In this document: positions 1 through 12,649 of the stretch, one piece after another
Position numbering within the stretch: the stretch's first letter is position 1
Layout: each line of letters begins with the position of its first letter
Origin: Plecoglossus altivelis
Lineage: Eukaryota > Chordata > Actinopteri > Osmeriformes > Plecoglossidae
Assembly (NCBI GenBank): GCA_036571765.1
Contig: BROE01000028.1
Coordinates: 5,663,143-5,727,142 of the forward strand
Reading direction: 5' to 3'
DNA: 64,000 bases
Program-made: the position numbers and the translations under genes
The notes under the pieces: generated by a model
The model's database searches: none
What the model was told of the DNA's origin: nothing
What the model saw: the letters and a program-made list of their open reading frames with translations, nothing else

Positions 1-1480
1 TTGTGACAGGCTTCATGCTTGCCCCCTTTGGAACCCTACATCACGCTGAGCGATGGGTTGGTGGTGTGGGGTTACCGCCGGCCCCAGAAGGGCCATGGGA
101 CAGGGGCCTTAGTCCCAAACAGACATGTACCCAGGCCCAGACTCTGCCGCCTCCTCCCTCCCTCCCTCCTGACCTGGGCAGCGGCGAGGGAAGGGGCGTG
201 CGAGAGATCATAACCGCGCATGATAGGTTGTTACCCCATCCCCCTGTCCCCCCACTCTTTGATCTGTGCGACGTCATCAAATCTGTGCTCCTGCCGGTGG
301 CAAGATGCATGGAAAAGAACATGCCTGCTCGCATCATACTGAGGTCAAAAAGCATCTGGTGACAACACAGAACTCTTTCATACCATTAGCATACTTCTGA
401 CTAGTCAAGGTCAGGGTTGGATTTTGAAGGGAGGCTGCCACTAAAATATATCTGTTTTTAAGGCAGGTTAGATGATAGTACTTCCTCCTCCTATGACAGA
501 ATCACATGACACCAGATTATGGATGATGTCTCCTTCCCCTTATACAATCACGCTTCATAATCCCCCCTTTACATTAGTCAATAATAATCCACCGCAGCCA
601 TTGTCCAGCGTGAGTGCCCCCCCCAACATTACGACATGACCCCTCATCAAACCTGCCTATATCTGCCAAGCAGTGCCTTTTAGACATTCACAATGCCTGA
701 CCTCATCGATTTGTGGTTGCATAAATGTCCCACCTCTAAGAAAAAGCCTATTGACTGCCTTAGTGTTGGTAGGGGTGGGGTGGAGGGGAAACGAACTGGC
801 TTCCGGAAATGACAAACCTCTTCGCTGCGGGAATGATGAAGCACTAGACAGCACGCAGCCTTCTAGCGTGTCTCTCAAATTTGTAATTAAAGGTAGACTG
901 ATGGACTGAATTGTACCAGAGGAGACTTCTATTATGTATGTGGGTGTGTGTGTGGGTGTGCGTTTAGGATCAAAGGCATGGTTCAGTGGCCTTTAATGGT
1001 CTGGCCGAATCTAGTCACCATTTTAAACGTTGGGTAAGAAGTAATCATGGGAAACATTAGGGGGTCTGTCCGAGAAGATGTTGTCTGTGTGCAGTCTGAC
1101 TGCTGGAATAACGGCTCTGTATGACGAGTGGCAGGATGATTGGCAATCAAGTTCGGTTATTGCTTCAGACGGTTATGTGGTAAAAGAAAAAAAAAGATTA
1201 TAGACCTCGCTTCGGCGTGGCGTGTTAGTCTTGTGAGTTATGAGTTATATATTGAAGATTCTTAATGATTCCACGCTGATCATTCTACTTTGTCATAAAC
1301 CTGCCAGATTGGGTTTATATTTCCTCACAAGATGGCTTTATACTTCCTCACTATAGTTAAGTGGGGCTGTTATTTGGTTGTGACTGTGAGCGTGACACAG
1401 AGCTGTAGTATACTGCACCAGTCCCCCACAACAGACCTGTTTGGAAACTAATAAAAGCATTTTTATACTTGAAGCGCAGG
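1..1480. other. Non-coding, nothing specific
   Basis: Unique sequence with a short TG run at 940-962. The 119-codon and shorter ORFs have no domain, signal or splice support. CTAATAAAAGC near 1450 could be a polyadenylation word, but no gene end is visible. Confidence 0.5.
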
Positions 1481-1920
1481 CAACTATCTCTCCCCTAAGC
1501 TGCCCTTACGTTCAGACTACTCTCTAACTCCCCTACACTCGATATCTCTCCATACAGACACTCCGTCTCCGACGGATTCCGACGGTGCTCTCATTGACTG
1601 TATACCACGCCCAGTCTCTCTTTCTCTCTGAGATGAGACCACCTCACATACGGTCTCGCCTCTCCTCAAAGCTCCTATCCCCACTCGCATCGAGGTGCTC
1701 TACTACTGCGCCATAGTTCTCGGTGTCTGACCTCTCAGCACATCATGTTCTCCAAACTATTTTCTCTTGAGATGCTCAATCATTCTCATGATCTAGTGCA
1801 TTTACGCATTTCTGCGTAGGCATCTCTGCGCGCTCCCAGTGTGCGACGCTGGACTAAACCACTATTAGTCGCGCACTGCTTCGGCGCAATCGTTATACCA
1901 GTCTCTCAATAGTGTGCAGC
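1481..1920. other. Odd-textured segment
   Basis: Dominated by short CTC/TCTC/GTCTC/CGC words with no longer repeat. It differs from sequence on both sides. No ORF of 60 codons lies wholly within it, and only the end of a minus-strand chance ORF (from 1893) reaches it. It may be poorly corrected sequence or a decayed simple repeat. Confidence 0.4.
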
Positions 1921-2696
1921 AGTGCACACGTCTCAAGAACAAAGAAACATAACCAAATAAAATAGCCTGCAGCAATTAAATATAACAGCCAGCTTTGATC
2001 TCCAAGCCTATGTGGTAGCTGAGTCTGAGGCCTGAGATGGGATGGGCATGGCCTCAGAGCTGTTGGGTACAGGAGTGTATCGACAAGCAACCCGTTCCCA
2101 TAGGAACTGCCCACCGTACCCCCCCACCTACCCCCCCACCCACCTACCACCACCACACTTATTAACTCTCCTAACTCTGGGCTGCACAGCCACCCACCCC
2201 CCACCCCCTCTTCCATCAGCACCACCATAGATACCTACTTTCAAAAGGTTGATTTAAGTCCCTGACGCGTGTCTGGCCATTGAGTGTTCTTCGCCCCTCC
2301 CCGCATCTCCCATCCCTGCTTGATCATGATGGATGTATGTCGCCTGCGGTGGGAGTAATGGAGGGGTGAAGGGTTAGATGGCACTCCCCCCCCCTGCCCC
2401 GCCCGTGCCCCAGTCAGTCTTTAATCACAGGCTGTACCATGGGAGTCCGCCGAGGGGCTGCGATGGCTGTGTTGTGTTTAGGTTCAGCCCCCGGGAGAAA
2501 GCCTGGAGTTTACCTTAGCTGGGGATCTCTAATGGTCTGGCCTACTTTCAGTTTGGCGTGGCGGCCCGGAGCCCGGTTCAACTCCTGCTATGGGGATGAG
2601 TTACAGAGAGCCAAAAAGCCTCTCATGGTGGCTTGCTTTCACCATTTCTGAAAAAGAACACATCATGAATTACCCTCAAGGTAAAAACCAACATCA

Positions 2697-2766
2697 CTGA
2701 CAGCTCTCTCTCCTCCCTCTCCCCCTCTCTCTCCTTCCCCCCCTCTCCCTCCCTCGCTCTCTCACT
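2697..2766. repeat. CT-rich tract
   Basis: Nearly pure C/T, about 185 bp left of the purine minisatellite and of opposite strand bias. Confidence 0.8.
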
Positions 2767-2950
2767 TCCGTAATGGCAGCTTCCTGTGTGTGACCTCCAG
2801 CTAACTGTGCTAAAAGCGACAGGACGCTGTCCTATTAGACCGTCCCGGCTCCTTGCGGATCGCAGCAGGCACTCGACTTGGCTGATAAGCACATATTTTG
2901 TTGCAGTTTGGTGCCTGAGGGCCTCTCTGCATGCTGGGTTTGGTGCCAGC

Positions 2951-3140
2951 GAGGGGAGAGGAGAGAAGGGGAAAGGGGAGAGGAGAAGACAGGAGCGGAG
3001 GGGAAAGGGGAGAGGAGAAGAGAAGAGAGGAGAGGAGGGGAAAGGGGATAGGAGAAGAGAGGAGAGGAGGGGAAAGGGGAGAGGAAAAGACAGAGGAGGA
3101 GAAGAAAGGGGAGAGGAGAATCGAGGAGAGGAGGGGAATG
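2951..3140. repeat. Purine minisatellite, GGGGAAAGGGGAGAGGAGAA type
   Basis: About six diverged units of roughly 30-35 bp made almost only of A and G. Chance ORFs rich in Glu/Arg/Gly cross it. An all-purine strand of 190 bp can form triplex (H-DNA). Confidence 0.85.
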
Positions 3141-5887
3141 GTGAGGCTGGGGTTCGGTTTCTGTTGCGCCGAGCCCCCGGGTTGACCTTCCGTCAGATAG
3201 TTCCTCCCTCCTCCGACTCCTTGTTGTCTGATGATTAATAATTCAGAAGCAGCATTAGCTCCCTCTGTTCTCCGTGGAGGGAGCGAGCGGCCCAGGCGAG
3301 AGCGAGAGAGGTAGCGAGTGGGGTCAGGGAGCAAGGGAACAAAGCCGATTATTAGGAGGGAGGTGAAGGGGGGCGGAGGGAGGGGGGCGAGCCGCAGAAT
3401 GATTGGCAGAGAGGGTGAGTCCTGGAAGAAAATAGCAGGGGAGAGGAGGGGGGGAGGTTAAGTGCGCAAGACGAAAGGAGCCATATCTGAAGGAGGAGTC
3501 CTCAGCCTTCCTCTCCACCTGCCCTGTCATTCAGGCAACCTTGGGTGGAAGACAGTGGGCTGCCAGTTATCCCTGGCAAGCCAATTAGAAAGCGCTCTCT
3601 GCTGGAGAGGGGAACTCGGCAGATGCTGGATGAATCCGTCGCACATTCCGGGATCTCCCAAGGACGCGGTGCCTTTGGGAAAGCGGGAATGGAAGAGCGG
3701 GAACGGAAGAGCGCGCCGGAGTGCGTTCATGCGCGTGAGGGTTCGCTGTTTGTGACGCCACTTCCGACCCGTTCGTCTTTTCCTTCTCTGATTCACGGGG
3801 AACGTCTTGAGACGTGGGTGTGAGGGGGAGGCCTCAGGAGCCTGACCTGATTGATGGTGGTCGTACTGCAGGCTGACCTTATTGCTTAGGTATACAGCAG
3901 AGGGCATTCAGAACAGATGGTGGTCTTGATATGCCACGGCATGTTAATGTTGACGCCTCGGGCTGTTTCGCTGAACAAAGACTGGGCGAGTCACTGTACA
4001 AGCAATACACACGACCTTGTGTTCTCCATGGGGGGTAAGTGTGCTGTCTGGTCACATGGAGAAAACAAACAAGCAGGACCGTAAGCACCGAGGCTAGCAG
4101 CTGCTAGAACCTTCTATGGGTTCGCAGCGTCAAGTAATGTCAAGCTCAACACATGTGCCTTTTAGTTGGGGGGTGGTTTTAACGTGTGGCAACATGGAAA
4201 CATTGGGCACACGCCCCAGCGAAACACCTCTCTCCATTCAGGACAGGATGTGGGCTGTTATCTAAGAAGCCACAAGCACGTCGAAGCGGCCCTCGGGTGA
4301 CATTTAGCATTTAGGGGGGAGCGCGTGAGGTGAAATTGTTTGCTCCTTTATCGATCTTTTCTCTTGTATCTGGGCTTGATTGTCGAGGCTCAGGGTTTCT
4401 AAATTGATCGAGATGCAGCCATGGGGCGAGCAAAGGACAGGAGAGGGGTCGGCATGGTCGCAATCAAGCAATTTTAGGTGCTTGATTGGATACTCAGCTG
4501 TGGTTAACCAGGAATGCAAATGCTAGGCCCACGCAGTAAAGCAGTGGCATGGGAGGAGAGGGGCTGTGTGCAGACGCCGTCGCACGACCGCATCGCTCGC
4601 ACGACTACATCCCACGCACGACTACAGACACGCATGCACTCATAAATGCGCCTCTCAAACTTACATTTACACGAGCCATCAAACACCCCCGTCTCTCAAG
4701 GTCACATTGTTCCAGCTCCATATAACACAATAAAAACCGGGCAGAACCCGGCCATTCAGGAGGGTTCTTATGTGCGGGAGCAAATTCACCAGGGTGGCCT
4801 CAACACTGTTGTCTCCTTATTTACATTTGGGCTTTTTAATGAAAAACGGTGTCGGCTTCCCTAGTCGAGATATTGAGACAAATGGTTGTGTGGCCATGAA
4901 AGCTGCTACACTGATTAACGCGCCTGAGATGGTTTTTTATCTGTTGCTGTTTGATGTATGACATCTTTTTAAGGCACGGTCGAATGCAATCACAAGCTCT
5001 TTCATTGCACTGGGCCATAGACCGCTGGAGATTGCCTACTAGTTCCCAGGGGAGGCGATTCTTCAGAATATATTGACTGTTGGACAGTGAGTGCTTGTGT
5101 GTCTGTCTGTGTGTATGTGCATCGTGGCTGTGTGTGCGCCATAATGGAAAGAGAGCCACCCAGAGGGCAAAGGTCACGCGTCTTGTAAAAGCAAGACAGG
5201 AAATTTCATCCTCCCCCTCCCCCACGTAGTTCTCCGTGATATCTCGTCTCGGTCGTTGCGGCGTTGCTCTAGTCTCTGCAGGTCAACAGAGCTAACCCGC
5301 ACGTAGGAACCAGCAGAGCAGACGTCTCACCCGCCACATTCTCAGCTTTCCCACAAAAGCTCCTTCTCGTCAGCCCACAGCTACTCCTTATAGGAAACCT
5401 TATCACAAGCTACGAATACTTTTCGTTGTTGTTGCTTTCTTGCTTTCCCGCTCCCCATAACCTTGGCTGCCGCTGTTCTGGATACGATCTTCCCTCGCTT
5501 AACCTCCAACTTCCTGTTAGCTGGTTAGCCTTTAGAATTGAGGCGTAAACGAAGGGCGCTCCTTTAAAGAGAAGTTGGCGGGAGGGGGAGGGGGGAAGAG
5601 GTTTGGAGTTTTCCCTCAGACCCGATTTCTTGGCAGGAAAGTGCTGCAGGCTCTGAATGTAACCTGGTCTATTGAATCAGAATGGAATGGCAGGGGCAGG
5701 TTAAGCCCAATGGTTGCCATTGTGGCTCTGCAGAATCTCCCCTGTGGCTGTCTTTCTCATCGCCTATCGTTACCCTGCCAGCAAGGTACTTCCTGCCTTC
5801 TCTCAGCCATGAAAGAGCTTCTCTCTCCACCCGGTCTGCCTCAGCACAGCGGTGCAGGCATGTGAGAGGGTGCTGCTGTGTGTGGCG
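3141..5887. other. Non-coding, nothing specific
   Basis: Mixed unique sequence, GA-biased to about 3470. Overlapping ORFs of up to 129 codons on both strands in several frames show no preferred frame, as expected of non-coding DNA. A GGTGAGTCC word at 3412 resembles a donor without other support. Confidence 0.5.
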
Positions 5888-5890
5888 CAC

Positions 5891-5930
<40 letters not shown>
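5888..5930. repeat. (CA)n microsatellite
   Basis: About 21 CA units with one CG interruption. Confidence 0.95.
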
Positions 5931-5933
<3 letters not shown>

Positions 5934-6164
5934 TGCATGCGGGGGCATGTCTCATACAGACGCGCCGGGCGCCCAAGCGCATGGCCATTCACACGCAAAC
6001 CCTTGCTGGCTGTTACATGAGCAATCCGCTTGAATGGCTGGAATTATTGAACACTTCTGATGTCTCTACTGGAACTTTCTGTTCGTTGGAGGCTTTGGTC
6101 CTACTCACTGTTGAAAGTTGCAGTTTTTAGATTAGGTATTAAAGAGTTGTTGAAGAGTTGGCCC

Positions 6165-6345
6165 ACGAGGACATTGAGCATTTTTGCCTGTCCTGATTAA
6201 TCTCCTAAAGCCTTTGACTAATTCGCGTGCATCGTGTGTCTGCGCCCCATTAATGGCGTCGGCTAAACAGTCTGATAATCAAACCCTTCCCGAAGCATCA
6301 GGAATCACACGTGGGCTGTGATTTCTGGCGGCTTTCTTAATCGAT
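6165..6345. promoter_or_regulatory. Enhancer-like block
   Basis: Complex, non-repetitive sequence with CTGATTAATCTCC, GACTAATTCG, CCCATTAATGG and GATAATCAAAC words. Homeodomain cores are spaced 20-50 bp apart. Role inferred from word content only. Confidence 0.3.
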
Positions 6346-6806
6346 ACCAGTATACGAGCACATTCGAAGCTTTTAGGGCACATCCATTATTCCAGTCCCA
6401 GGAGGGCTGGTCACAGACACACAGGGGTCATACCACTACACCACGCACCTCTCTTTTACGGGCTAGTGTTAGAACACACATGCCTGTATTTAACGGGTGA
6501 GAGGGGGAATCGGGGGAGAGGGGAGGGGGGGCGTGAAAGCATGCTGAACCTTCGACCCCCGGCATCCTCGCACCATGTCGCCAGTTAGCCTCCGTCAGAC
6601 GTGAGACGACAACGGGGCCCCGCCCTTTTTAAAACACTGCCAAAATCATCCGCCCCCGAGGGAAAGCAAAAAAAGACCTTCCTCCCCCCAGCTTCTCCCC
6701 AGCAGCTCCCTCCCCACCATCAGCCCCCCCTTCCCCGCCCCGGGGGTGGATAATAAAGCTATAATCCTCTTATCTGGGTCTTGTTGCTGCCCTCACCCGC
6801 CGAACA

Positions 6807-6822
6807 CCCCCCCCCCCCCCCC
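6807..6822. repeat. Poly-C tract
   Basis: A run of 16 C. Confidence 0.9.
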
Positions 6823-6999
6823 TCCCCCATCTCCCCTCTTCCCCACTGTGCTCAGTGGCACCTCCCTCTGGGGGCTCTCGGTTGGGTTCTGTAAAAAGGT
6901 GTCCAATCCCCCTCCGCTCCATCCCCCCTTCCTGTTGAGGCTGGCTATTTCTGTCGCCACCCTCCTCCAGGGACAGAGACAGGCCCTGCTAGAGACGGT

Positions 7000-9460
7000 C
7001 TTTTCGTCACAACCGCGGGAGACAGGATGGTGTAACACAAAGCTGCAGGGGTGCAGGGATGTGTATGATGATGATGATGTGGGGTGGGAGGGTTCAGGCT
7101 GGAGCTAACAATAGCCGCGATGCTATCGTTGCTATTCAGCATGCTCAGCATGGTAGCTCCTGCTGCTGTGGCCAAACAGGTCCTTAGCCTGTGGACAAGC
7201 TATGTCTGTACCTCAAACGCGGGGCCCTTAGTTACTCGTGAATAAAACATGGCGTGCCATCGCAAGCATGGGGATTGATGACATACATGCGCTTACAGTA
7301 TGTGGCAACCGCTTTTTAGGAACGTGCCAACCGCCTGCTCATTTGCGTCGGCTTTGTCCTCATGAATAATCCACGAGAGCAAACATTGCCGTCTACGTGC
7401 CGTAGAGGCAGGCGCCATCTCAGAAAGCCCGCAACAAGCCACGCTTCCTAACCCCAAAACCCCGTTCACCCTGCGAACCAACATCTCTCCCCACTACCCA
7501 ACCCATGATAAAGGTTGCGCTTCCCATCACCACGCCCCCCCTCCCTTCTCCCACGCACCTCGCCCAAACGCCCACCCTCCCGTCCCTCCCCCTTTTACGC
7601 TAACGTGTGTTTATATTACCTTGCTATGATGACAGGTTGCAAGGAACACCCTGCCTTGGCGTGATGAAGGGTTGAGACAGCCGCCGTGACGCTGCCATGG
7701 TTAACACTGTTGGCTGGGAAAGCCTGTCTCTAAGGGCCCCCATCGTGTTATGCAGCAGGCCCCGACAGGTGATAACTAGTCCTGTTGGGTGGAGAAGCAC
7801 ACGCCGCCTCAGCCTAAGGCCCCGTCAAGCTGCGAGGCGCACTTTTCTGTTCCTCTCGCATGTCTCTGACCTACATACCGCATTGAGATAGCGTGTGTTT
7901 ATAGCGTGCACCATTTCCCCTACCTGTTAGAGATGCATTTCTTTCATTTGTAATGAGATTTGGATATTCAGTTTGCCCACTATTGGGCTCAATGACGTGC
8001 AGCCCTATCATAGCATTTATATACATATACAATTTCAATCCTATCATATCTACACTACTGCAAGGCTTATGGATTAGTGGCTGTTTCTAGATCAGACTCC
8101 ATCCTCCAATCTCCCTCAGTTTATACCACGAGTCCCCACAATGCCTTGCACATCTTGTGCTTAACTGGGAGTGGATGTAGTCGTCCTAATATAATCCCAA
8201 ACTGACAGGCACGGTAATGGCGAGGGGGAAATTGGAATGAAGGCTACTGATCACGGCATTGTCAACGGCCAACCTCAGAATGGGTTCATGTCACATGTTG
8301 TACCATTGCACCAGTGCCAGCCAGTTGGGAACACTGACTGTCTACCTGGTGATATTGGGTTGCTGCCTTTCAACTCATGGTAGGGGACAAATCCAAATGC
8401 GGTGAACCTTGACTTTACAAATGGGGAGGGTTGGTTAACACAGAATGTTCCCTTTTTGTTAGTGCTTGAAGACCTGCTATTGAATTTGTAGATAATCTGG
8501 CAAGGATGAAAAGCTGTCTGATCATAAGGCTATTAGCTGCATCCCTGCTAGTCTTTCAAGTGGATTTTGTCTCCCCTTCTCTGTTCTCCTTAAGTGCATT
8601 CAGATTGAATGCCGGGAGATACGCATCTTTAAATAGAGCTGTGGGCGTGAGCAAGAGAGAAATATAAAGGGGGGGGAAAAAAAGATACGCCATAAAAACA
8701 AGTTGATCTTTGATGTTTGCGTTTTACTTACTCCTTCAAGAGAGGCCTTGATGAGATTCCAAGATCGATAAATCGCGAGGGACTTGGCGAGATCAAAAAG
8801 AGGACCGCCCCGCTTCGAGTTCTCCTCGCTCGGTTCCTCGGGTTCCTCCCGTGTTGTTATAGCGTGCGCTGTACTTCAGGAGTGTGCCGCGGTGCGCTGG
8901 CGGACGCGCAATGTTCGGCGTGCCCGGAGGCCTTTTTGAGAAAACATAATGATTACTCTTAAATGAGAGCCCCTCGCGGGGAGGATAGAGTAGGGCTGCG
9001 GCTGGAAAATGATGTTCCCCGCACGATTACACCTTCTGTAGAAAGACTGGGTAGGATTTCTCCTCATGGCACAAACAATGTCGGACGGGTGGAGGAGAGC
9101 CAAATGGAGGTTTTCTCCTCTCTTGAGTGCTTTGGGCCCAAACACTGATGAATATTATTTCTAATCAAAGACACAGATAACGTAATACTCTTCACAAAGT
9201 AGCCACCCACGCATTGGACTACAGCGTGTATGCTTCTGATTGGGGCCCTCAACGTTTTATCGTTGACTGCTTTTTTCCCCTGTCTTTGGCAAGCTCCAAT
9301 CGCACAATTAGATGCATCAGCATTCAGGGTGGACAGATGGGTGAGTTCATTCCTCCTATGGGTTTTATTTATGTGTTTATTCCACTCAGATTAAGGCCAG
9401 ATTTCTCCTTCTCTCCTTCCCTTTAACATCTTTGGATCGGACCTTGTGAGAGGGAGGGAG
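7000..9460. other. Non-coding, nothing specific
   Basis: Mostly unique, moderately AT-rich from 7900. A short GAT triplet run lies at 7063-7077. There is no coding or RNA gene evidence. Confidence 0.5.
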
Positions 9461-9469
9461 GAGGTGGCC

Positions 9470-9660
9470 TTCAAAAAAAAAATTTTTAAGGCTCCACGGC
9501 ATTTATTTATTTTTTGCCTGAATTTGATCCCTTATTACATAAACATTGCCCTATGAAAGCTAATTTCCGCCGGTTTTGGGGGCAATCGGCTCATCGCTTC
9601 TCTAAGTCCCCAGTGAGAAGCCGGATTGCCCCTAATGGGGGCTGATGCTCTGATTCCAGA
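9470..9660. promoter_or_regulatory. Enhancer-like block
   Basis: AT-rich left half (ATTTATTTATTTTTTGCC, CCCTTATTACATAAAC) followed by balanced sequence with TAATTTCCGCC. There are no simple repeats beyond a short A/T run at 9473-9488. Confidence 0.25.
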
Positions 9661-10930
9661 GTGCAGCGAGGGCTTGGAGATTTGCTGTTGAGAATGCTGG
9701 GTGGGGGCAAGAAGTGTTATGAGGCTGGGGCAAGCCATGGCTGGGCACAGTATAGAAAGGGCTGGCTTGCTGAGAGAGAGTGTATTTTAGGATTTAGGTG
9801 GCTCGTGGGTGCAGATTTCTTTCTGAGGTTGGGGTTGGTCTGGACTTGCTTTAGGACAAAGAATTTAGGACTGATTATGTACTCTACTGGGAGTGTGGAT
9901 TAAGTGTCGTTTGAGGTTGGTTAAAGAGTTTAGATATTGACTGCCAACCACGCAGTGCAAGACGTCTTCGTTCAGATAGACATTTCGAAAACCCTACAGA
10001 CGCCCAATCCCTCTACCTCACAAAGCTTAGGTATGACGTTGCTTGCTGCGAGCAAAGGCGTTAACCTCTGAAGAGCTCGTCTGAACAACAGCGAGATGTT
10101 TGCTGGTAGAACCCTCACTTGAAAGCTCTGGGGGCCAAGTGGGAGCATCTAAATCCCCTTGCCTCCCAGCTCTCTGGGAAACCCCCCCCACCCCACAAAA
10201 AGGGTGTGGGAACAGCATTTCCTTGCCAACCCTCCCAACACACACACACACCCATGCCGGCTGGATCCGGTTGATGAGGCCACCGGCACTGCCTCTGGTG
10301 TTTCAAGTCTGATTAAGCTTCTGATTCGGTTAATCCAGCTATGCTTCCGCAGCAAAAACAACGAGGCAAAACACATCCCCTCAGGAAATCTGAAAACACC
10401 AGAGGCTTGCTATCGCAACCCCAGCTAGCCCCCTCCATCATTATCTCTCCGACGGCTGTAAGCAGGGAGGGGTGTGACCTCACACACCCACACCTGGGAG
10501 GTGTATTGTGGGAGTTGAATGCTGAAAAGGGACATCCGCTTATGGTGTTTTTGTATGGTGTATTTTCCCCCCCCCTCTTCGCTCCCCAAACCTAATTGAT
10601 TCTAAAAGAGTATTTTCCTCCAGAATGTGCCCGCTGTTAAAAGGCAAAGACCACAGCTAATAAAGTGTAGGTTGGAGAAACATTATTTCTTGTTAGGCCG
10701 TGCAACAATAGAATGCATTTCCTGATTTATCGCTGGAGTGCAAGGGATGAATGGAGCCAGTTAATGAAGGTCAAACGACAACACACCCTTCCCCGGGTTC
10801 ATTGTGAGGTTGAGTCTATTAAACTGCATCCTCCTGATCTCATTTATTTAGCGGGCTGTTTAATGAACGGAAGACATTTACTCCACACTGTGTCTGTTCT
10901 TTCGGATTATGTTTTTGTAATGAGTTCCTA

Positions 10931-11160
10931 CCTAATTAACTTTTTTTTCTCATCCCACAGAAACCAGTAAATAGACTGCATTGATGGAGTGTGAGCAAAC
11001 TTCAGAGACAATTTAGTACACTAATTAAAGCTTTATTGAATGTTAATAAGCAGGTGTTATATACCATAGGTAACCTGCCGCCTCTGACTGCCTGACATTA
11101 AATTGTTTGGTTTCTAAGAACAAATGAAGTGAAAAAGTGAATCGTGAGTTAGCTTGTATA
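10931..11160 (+). promoter_or_regulatory. Enhancer-like block beginning with a strong splice-acceptor-like signal
   Basis: A branch-point-like CTAAT, an eight-T tract and CATCCCACAG (AG at 10959-10960) make a near-ideal acceptor. The sequence after it has stops in all three frames within eight codons, so it cannot be an internal coding exon. The following 150 bp hold CACTAATTAAAGC, TTAATAAGCAGG and CATTAAATTG, like a conserved non-coding element. It may be an untranslated or long non-coding RNA exon, or a chance match within an enhancer. Confidence 0.3.
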
Positions 11161-11684
11161 GATACTTTAGCGGAAGCAACATCCATTTTGAGGGCTCCAA
11201 CGCCCGATTTGATGTTCAGAGGAGCTTAGAACATTGAAGAGTGATTTGTTTTCATATCTCAGCTTTTACTTAAACCAAACATCCTTAACTTTGTATTGTC
11301 CTTTCGCCTCCATCCTAACCAGTTGTTCCTGCCTCTCTTAACACCAGCCTCCCAGCGAAGGTTGCGCATTTAAAACACCGATCGCCACTCTCTCAGGAGA
11401 GATATTTAAATCCATCACGTCTTCCGGGCACAACAAGAAATGAGTACAATTAACCAAGGACCTGACTCATCTCCATCTGAATGACGGGCCTCGCAGTGGA
11501 ACTCTCGAGAAAAACGCGGCTCGCATCTCAAGAAGTGGCGGCGTCGGAATGAGGTTTAGAAATAAAACGGCCTCGTAGATCAATTACACCTGGAGGAAAC
11601 TCTTGCATCCCCCCCCCCTGGGCGGAGTACTGGCCGGGCACCGGGCGACCAACGCCATTACTCAAAGGGATGGTGTGACACAGC

Positions 11685-11840
11685 GCTGATTAAATATCGC
11701 ACCTCTCAACCACGCTGTTTCGCGTTACGCTGGGCACCTTGGTAAATGGGCCTACATTTTTAATTTGCTCAATAATGGAGATCCCATCTTTGGAGGATAG
11801 CATAGCTGTTATTTATTTAAGAGGACCCCCTGCAGAGGGG
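11685..11840. promoter_or_regulatory. Enhancer-like block
   Basis: Words include GATTAAATATCGC, TTTTTAATTTGC, TCAATAATGG and TTATTTATTTAAG in unique sequence, just after a GC-rich piece. No ORF of note. Confidence 0.25.
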
Positions 11841-11999
11841 AAGTTATTTTAGAGGCAGGAAGTTGAGGGAAAGTTTCCGTTGCATTATTTTTGCTCACCA
11901 CAGGGGTTTTGTTGATGTTGATGAGTAGCAAGGGTCGCTGGCTACTTACCAATGGGTGGATACCCGACGGGGACCTTGTATTTACTTTTTAAGATCGGC

Positions 12000-12300
12000 T
12001 TTACAGTATTTGATTCTACGACTACTATTTGATTCAAGATTTAAAACGACAATTTAGAAAGAAAAAGGTCACATTTACCATAAAGCCTAGATACTATCAT
12101 GTACCCAATCCAAATTTGAATACATTTCAATTGCAAGTGTACTCAAACAAGGAATTTATTTGTTTTTTGTTGTTTAGTGTGGACTTGCTTGAAGAGTAAA
12201 GGTCACTTTTACCATAAAACATGGGTGCTATTATCAGCACTTGACATAAAGAGGAACCCTGCTCAACTCGTCTTTTTCATCTCTGAAATCAGTCCAACAG
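12000..12300. other. AT-rich non-coding with a short direct repeat
   Basis: AAGGTCACATTTACCATAAA (12065-12084) recurs as AAGGTCACTTTTACCATAAA (12200-12219), followed in both by a similar GATACTAT or GGTGCTAT. No ORF. Confidence 0.5.
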
Positions 12301-12489
12301 AGTACAGCTCCTTAACTTCCAAATGCAGAGCTTAAACTTTCTTGATCCACCTAATGTCCCACAAGTCGCTGCTATTGTCAACTTAATCAAGTCAGCTGGA
12401 GTTAGCACTGATGAGGGTCTGTTTTCTGTGTTCTTAGTGCTCTGGTGGGGGACTTTATTTACCAAGCAGTGCCACGCACGCGATGATCA

Positions 12490-12640
12490 GCAAGTCATTT
12501 ATTAAATTTGCCATCAAAGCTGCCACTTATCCACAGTGGGGAGGCCAGTGGAGGGTGGTGGCGCGCTATCATGCAGCTCATCCTTAATGAGAGCGGATTA
12601 GAAGGGATGATCCAGGCTTTAGGAAGCCCTGGTCCAGGGT
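12490..12640. promoter_or_regulatory. Enhancer-like block
   Basis: Unique sequence with GTCATTTATTAAATTTGCC and CCTTAATGAG words. It overlaps chance ORFs on both strands that show no domain or compositional sign of coding. Confidence 0.25.
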
Positions 12641-12649
12641 TGGGGAGGT

